Assembly (NCBI RefSeq): GCF_000690905.1
Contig: NZ_JMCL01000034.1
Coordinates: 1 to 64,000, forward strand
From: Pseudomonas sp. Ant30-3
GTDB taxonomy: Bacteria > Pseudomonadota > Gammaproteobacteria > Pseudomonadales > Pseudomonadaceae
DNA: 64,000 bases
Direction of reading: 5' to 3'
Made by a program: the position numbers and the translations under genes. The notes under the pieces were generated by a model, which worked only from the letters and a program-made list of their open reading frames with translations, searched no databases and was not told the DNA's origin. Positions 63,619 to 64,000 of the stretch are shown here, one piece after another (positions within the stretch are counted from its first letter, which is position 1; each line of letters starts with the position of its first letter).

Positions 63619-64000
63619 GGAAATTGTTGGCCGTTGCTCTGGCGGTGTTGTTTCTCAGCACCACAACGCATGCCAAGTGCACTCAACAAAGCTTGCGCCT
63701 GGCAGTCATTCCGAAGAAAAGTATGGACGAGCTACTTCGGGAACATCAGCCACTGATCGAGTTACTCAGTACGGCGTTAAGCATGCCGGTGGAAATAGTC
63801 CCCTCCTCCTCTTACGAAAGCGTTGTCGATGCCATCGTTTCCGGAGGCGTAGATATTGCCTGGCTGGGACCTGCTTCCTACGTCTTGGCGTACCAACGTG
63901 ATCCGCGTATCGAGCCATTCGCGAGCCTTACAATCAGCCACGGATACTTCACCTCCGCAGGCCATCATTACCAGGCGCTGCTGCTAGCGCGACGCGATGG
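63609..64000 (+). CDS. PhnD-like periplasmic binding protein (5' part, runs off the window)
   Basis: The ATG at 63609 lies within the last codons of the GGDEF-EAL gene. The frame stays open for 130 codons to the window edge. A signal peptide (MRVRKLLAVALAVLF then STTTHA) precedes a mature part with LRLAVIPKKSMDELLREHQP, VEIVPSSSYESVVDAIVSGG and VDIAWLGPASYVLAYQRDPR, the pattern of phosphate/phosphonate-type (PhnD, PF12974-like) binding proteins. No ABC transporter partner is visible. Coupling to the c-di-GMP enzyme suggests it is a sensor subunit rather than an uptake protein (inference). Confidence 0.8.
   Translation, partial: MRVRKLLAVALAVLFLSTTTHAKCTQQSLRLAVIPKKSMDELLREHQPLIELLSTALSMPVEIVPSSSYESVVDAIVSGGVDIAWLGPASYVLAYQRDPRIEPFASLTISHGYFTSAGHHYQALLLARRD

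Overview
The window looks like core chromosome from a Pseudomonas of the fluorescens group. The protein sequences (Vfr, EstP, LptD, RmcA, RpoD, AmgK/MurU) are Pseudomonas-like. As I remember the P. aeruginosa PAO1 map, gene order follows two blocks of it, argC..tyrS..rrn with trpGDC-vfr, and rpoD..agt..trpE. Short GC-rich inverted REP/REPIN elements typical of this group sit between genes. No species can be named from this alone.

Layout. 1-381: spacer with three near-identical sigma70 promoters reading left, out of the window, probably into an rRNA operon. 382-13684: tyrS, an M23 endopeptidase with anmK, erpA, argC, hemJ, a nitronate monooxygenase, a DUF805 protein, an SDR, a HIT protein, coq7, speD, an OsmC protein, vfr and a lipoate-ligase-like protein. 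13851-21758: the tryptophan genes, split into trpGDC and rpe-gph-trpE, with the esterase autotransporter estP between them. Both halves carry a Trp-rich leader element; for trpE the leader appears to be the last codons of gph. 21849-31138: an iron-type alcohol dehydrogenase, an agtABCD-like polyamine-family ABC transporter and its agtSR-like two-component system, whose sensor gene is frameshifted; REPINs are dense here. 31212-34845: a DUF3530 protein and the amgK-murU-djlA operon. 34976-42607: the lptD-surA-pdxA-rsmA-apaG-apaH run, then glpE. 42900-47768: prkA-yeaH-ycgB. 47832-51698: cca, folK/folB, plsY, tsaD. 51898-56482: the rpsU-dnaG-rpoD macromolecular synthesis cluster. 56605-60351: rmcA, a c-di-GMP enzyme, then tRNA-Ile2(CAU).

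To the right of the tRNA the sequence becomes accessory in character: an intact XRE antitoxin beside an internally deleted HigB-type toxin, then a membrane GGDEF-EAL protein whose stop overlaps the start of a PhnD-like periplasmic binding protein that runs off the window.

Themes. Peptidoglycan turnover and recycling recur (M23 peptidase, AnmK, AmgK, MurU). Outer-membrane biogenesis is represented by LptD and SurA. Two c-di-GMP enzymes with periplasmic sensors flank the tRNA. The most unusual signals are the duplicated trp leader, the frameshifted sensor kinase, the deleted toxin, and the binding-protein/c-di-GMP pair at the right edge.
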